This document shows positions 63,768 to 64,000 of a stretch of DNA of 64,000 nucleotides, piece by piece (within the stretch, counting starts at the first letter, position 1; every line of letters begins with the position of its first letter). This DNA is from DATKQY01 sp035532475 (GTDB lineage: Bacteria; Actinomycetota; Acidimicrobiia; Acidimicrobiales; Bog-793): contig DATKQY010000042.1 of NCBI GenBank assembly GCA_035532475.1, forward strand, positions 30,603 through 94,602, read 5' to 3'. The notes beneath the pieces are model-generated. The model saw only the letters and a list, made by a program, of their open reading frames with translations. It ran no database searches and had not been told where the DNA came from. Made by a program: the position numbers and the translations under genes.

Positions 63768-64000
63768 ACCTCGGCGTCAATCTCGACATCGTGTGGGACA
63801 TCGTCGAACGCGAGCTGCCGGCTCTGGCCCGGATGGCTCGGGTCGAGCTCACCCTCCGCCGCTCCCGCGAGAGGCCTGGTCGCGATCCTGGTGAAGACCT
63901 CGGGATCGGATTCTGACAAACGAAACGCGGTGCTCTGTCCACCCTGGTTCGGGCACCGTTCCATGGGGCACGGCTGCCTCCCTGGTCAGGAAGGCGGTGG

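Larger units (their letters stand above)
62010..63916 (+). pseudogene. HEPN toxin (HepT-like), frameshifted and cut by an IS4-family element
   Basis: GTG at 62010. TDHDDALYLAHISEAVALIE starts the HEPN fold, then the frame breaks at about 62095 (stop TGA), and the next frame continues EALTTDEDLRDATIYRLQTL and STQRLSPDLKAAHPKIPWAD to GLRNRLVHG. There the element at 62256-63757 interrupts the gene. Beyond it the protein resumes YLGVNLDIVWDIVERELPAL to the stop at 63914-63916. RNRLVHG contains the RX4-6H catalytic motif, and the target duplication codes for VHGY. Two independent lesions make it non-functional. Confidence 0.8.

Overview
The window is about 64 kb of very GC-rich DNA from an actinobacterium. 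Three lineage markers agree: a phosphatidylinositol-mannoside block (CDP-alcohol phosphotransferase, PatA-like acyltransferase, PimA-like mannosyltransferase) beside thrS and a HIT hydrolase, the mycothiol ligase MshC, and an F420:NADPH oxidoreductase. A deep-branching class such as Acidimicrobiia is a guess; there is no rRNA, tRNA or CRISPR array to settle it.

Layout. (1) 0-10.2 kb, minus strand: npdG, mshC, thrS, HIT, a DinB-fold gene, PI-phosphate synthase, patA, pimA, an M48 peptidase and yebC, mostly with short gaps or overlaps. (2) 10.4-16.1 kb: small redox and housekeeping genes (FrnE-type DsbA, peroxiredoxin, PhzF, two small membrane proteins, DUF488, aldo-keto reductase, an adenylate-kinase-like protein), closed by a strong bidirectional hairpin. 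(3) 16.2-21.5 kb: a Liv-type ABC importer with a permease-ATPase fusion and two recognisable promoters. (4) 21.6-30.9 kb: apparently catabolic genes (IlvD/Edd dehydratase, FAD oxidoreductase, alpha/beta hydrolase, NTF2-like protein, reductases, SDR, zinc alcohol dehydrogenase) and a zinc-less TraR/DksA protein. (5) 31.7-39.4 kb: a block resembling the mycobacterial dormancy (DosR) gene set: three universal stress or USP-linked units, a P2-type cation ATPase, two TrkA-like K+ regulators and an APH/P-loop kinase of the Rv2004c type. Three similar DosR-box-like palindromes lie in its intergenic regions. (6) 39.6-53.5 kb: fifteen tightly packed plus-strand genes: acetyl-CoA synthetase, 2-oxoacid dehydrogenase E1alpha/E1beta/E2, an acyl carrier protein, nine subunits of an A/V-type ATPase and a universal stress protein. 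(7) 53.6-55.5 kb: an isochorismatase-fold hydrolase and an AIR-synthase-fold protein, followed by a TPP riboswitch that faces the wrong way and has no gene behind it. (8) 55.6-64 kb: an island of toxin-antitoxin modules, two transposases and broken genes.

Working model (inference). Regions 5 and 6 form a low-oxygen or energy-stress programme: acetyl-CoA from pyruvate or acetate, ATP-coupled proton or cation movement by a rotary ATPase, cation and K+ homeostasis, and ATP-binding stress proteins. Region 8 is in active decay: one VapBC pair has lost its start codon and its first catalytic Asp, a HepT toxin is cut by an IS4-family element inside its active-site motif, an IS1182-family transposase is truncated, and an SDR gene is headless and frameshifted.
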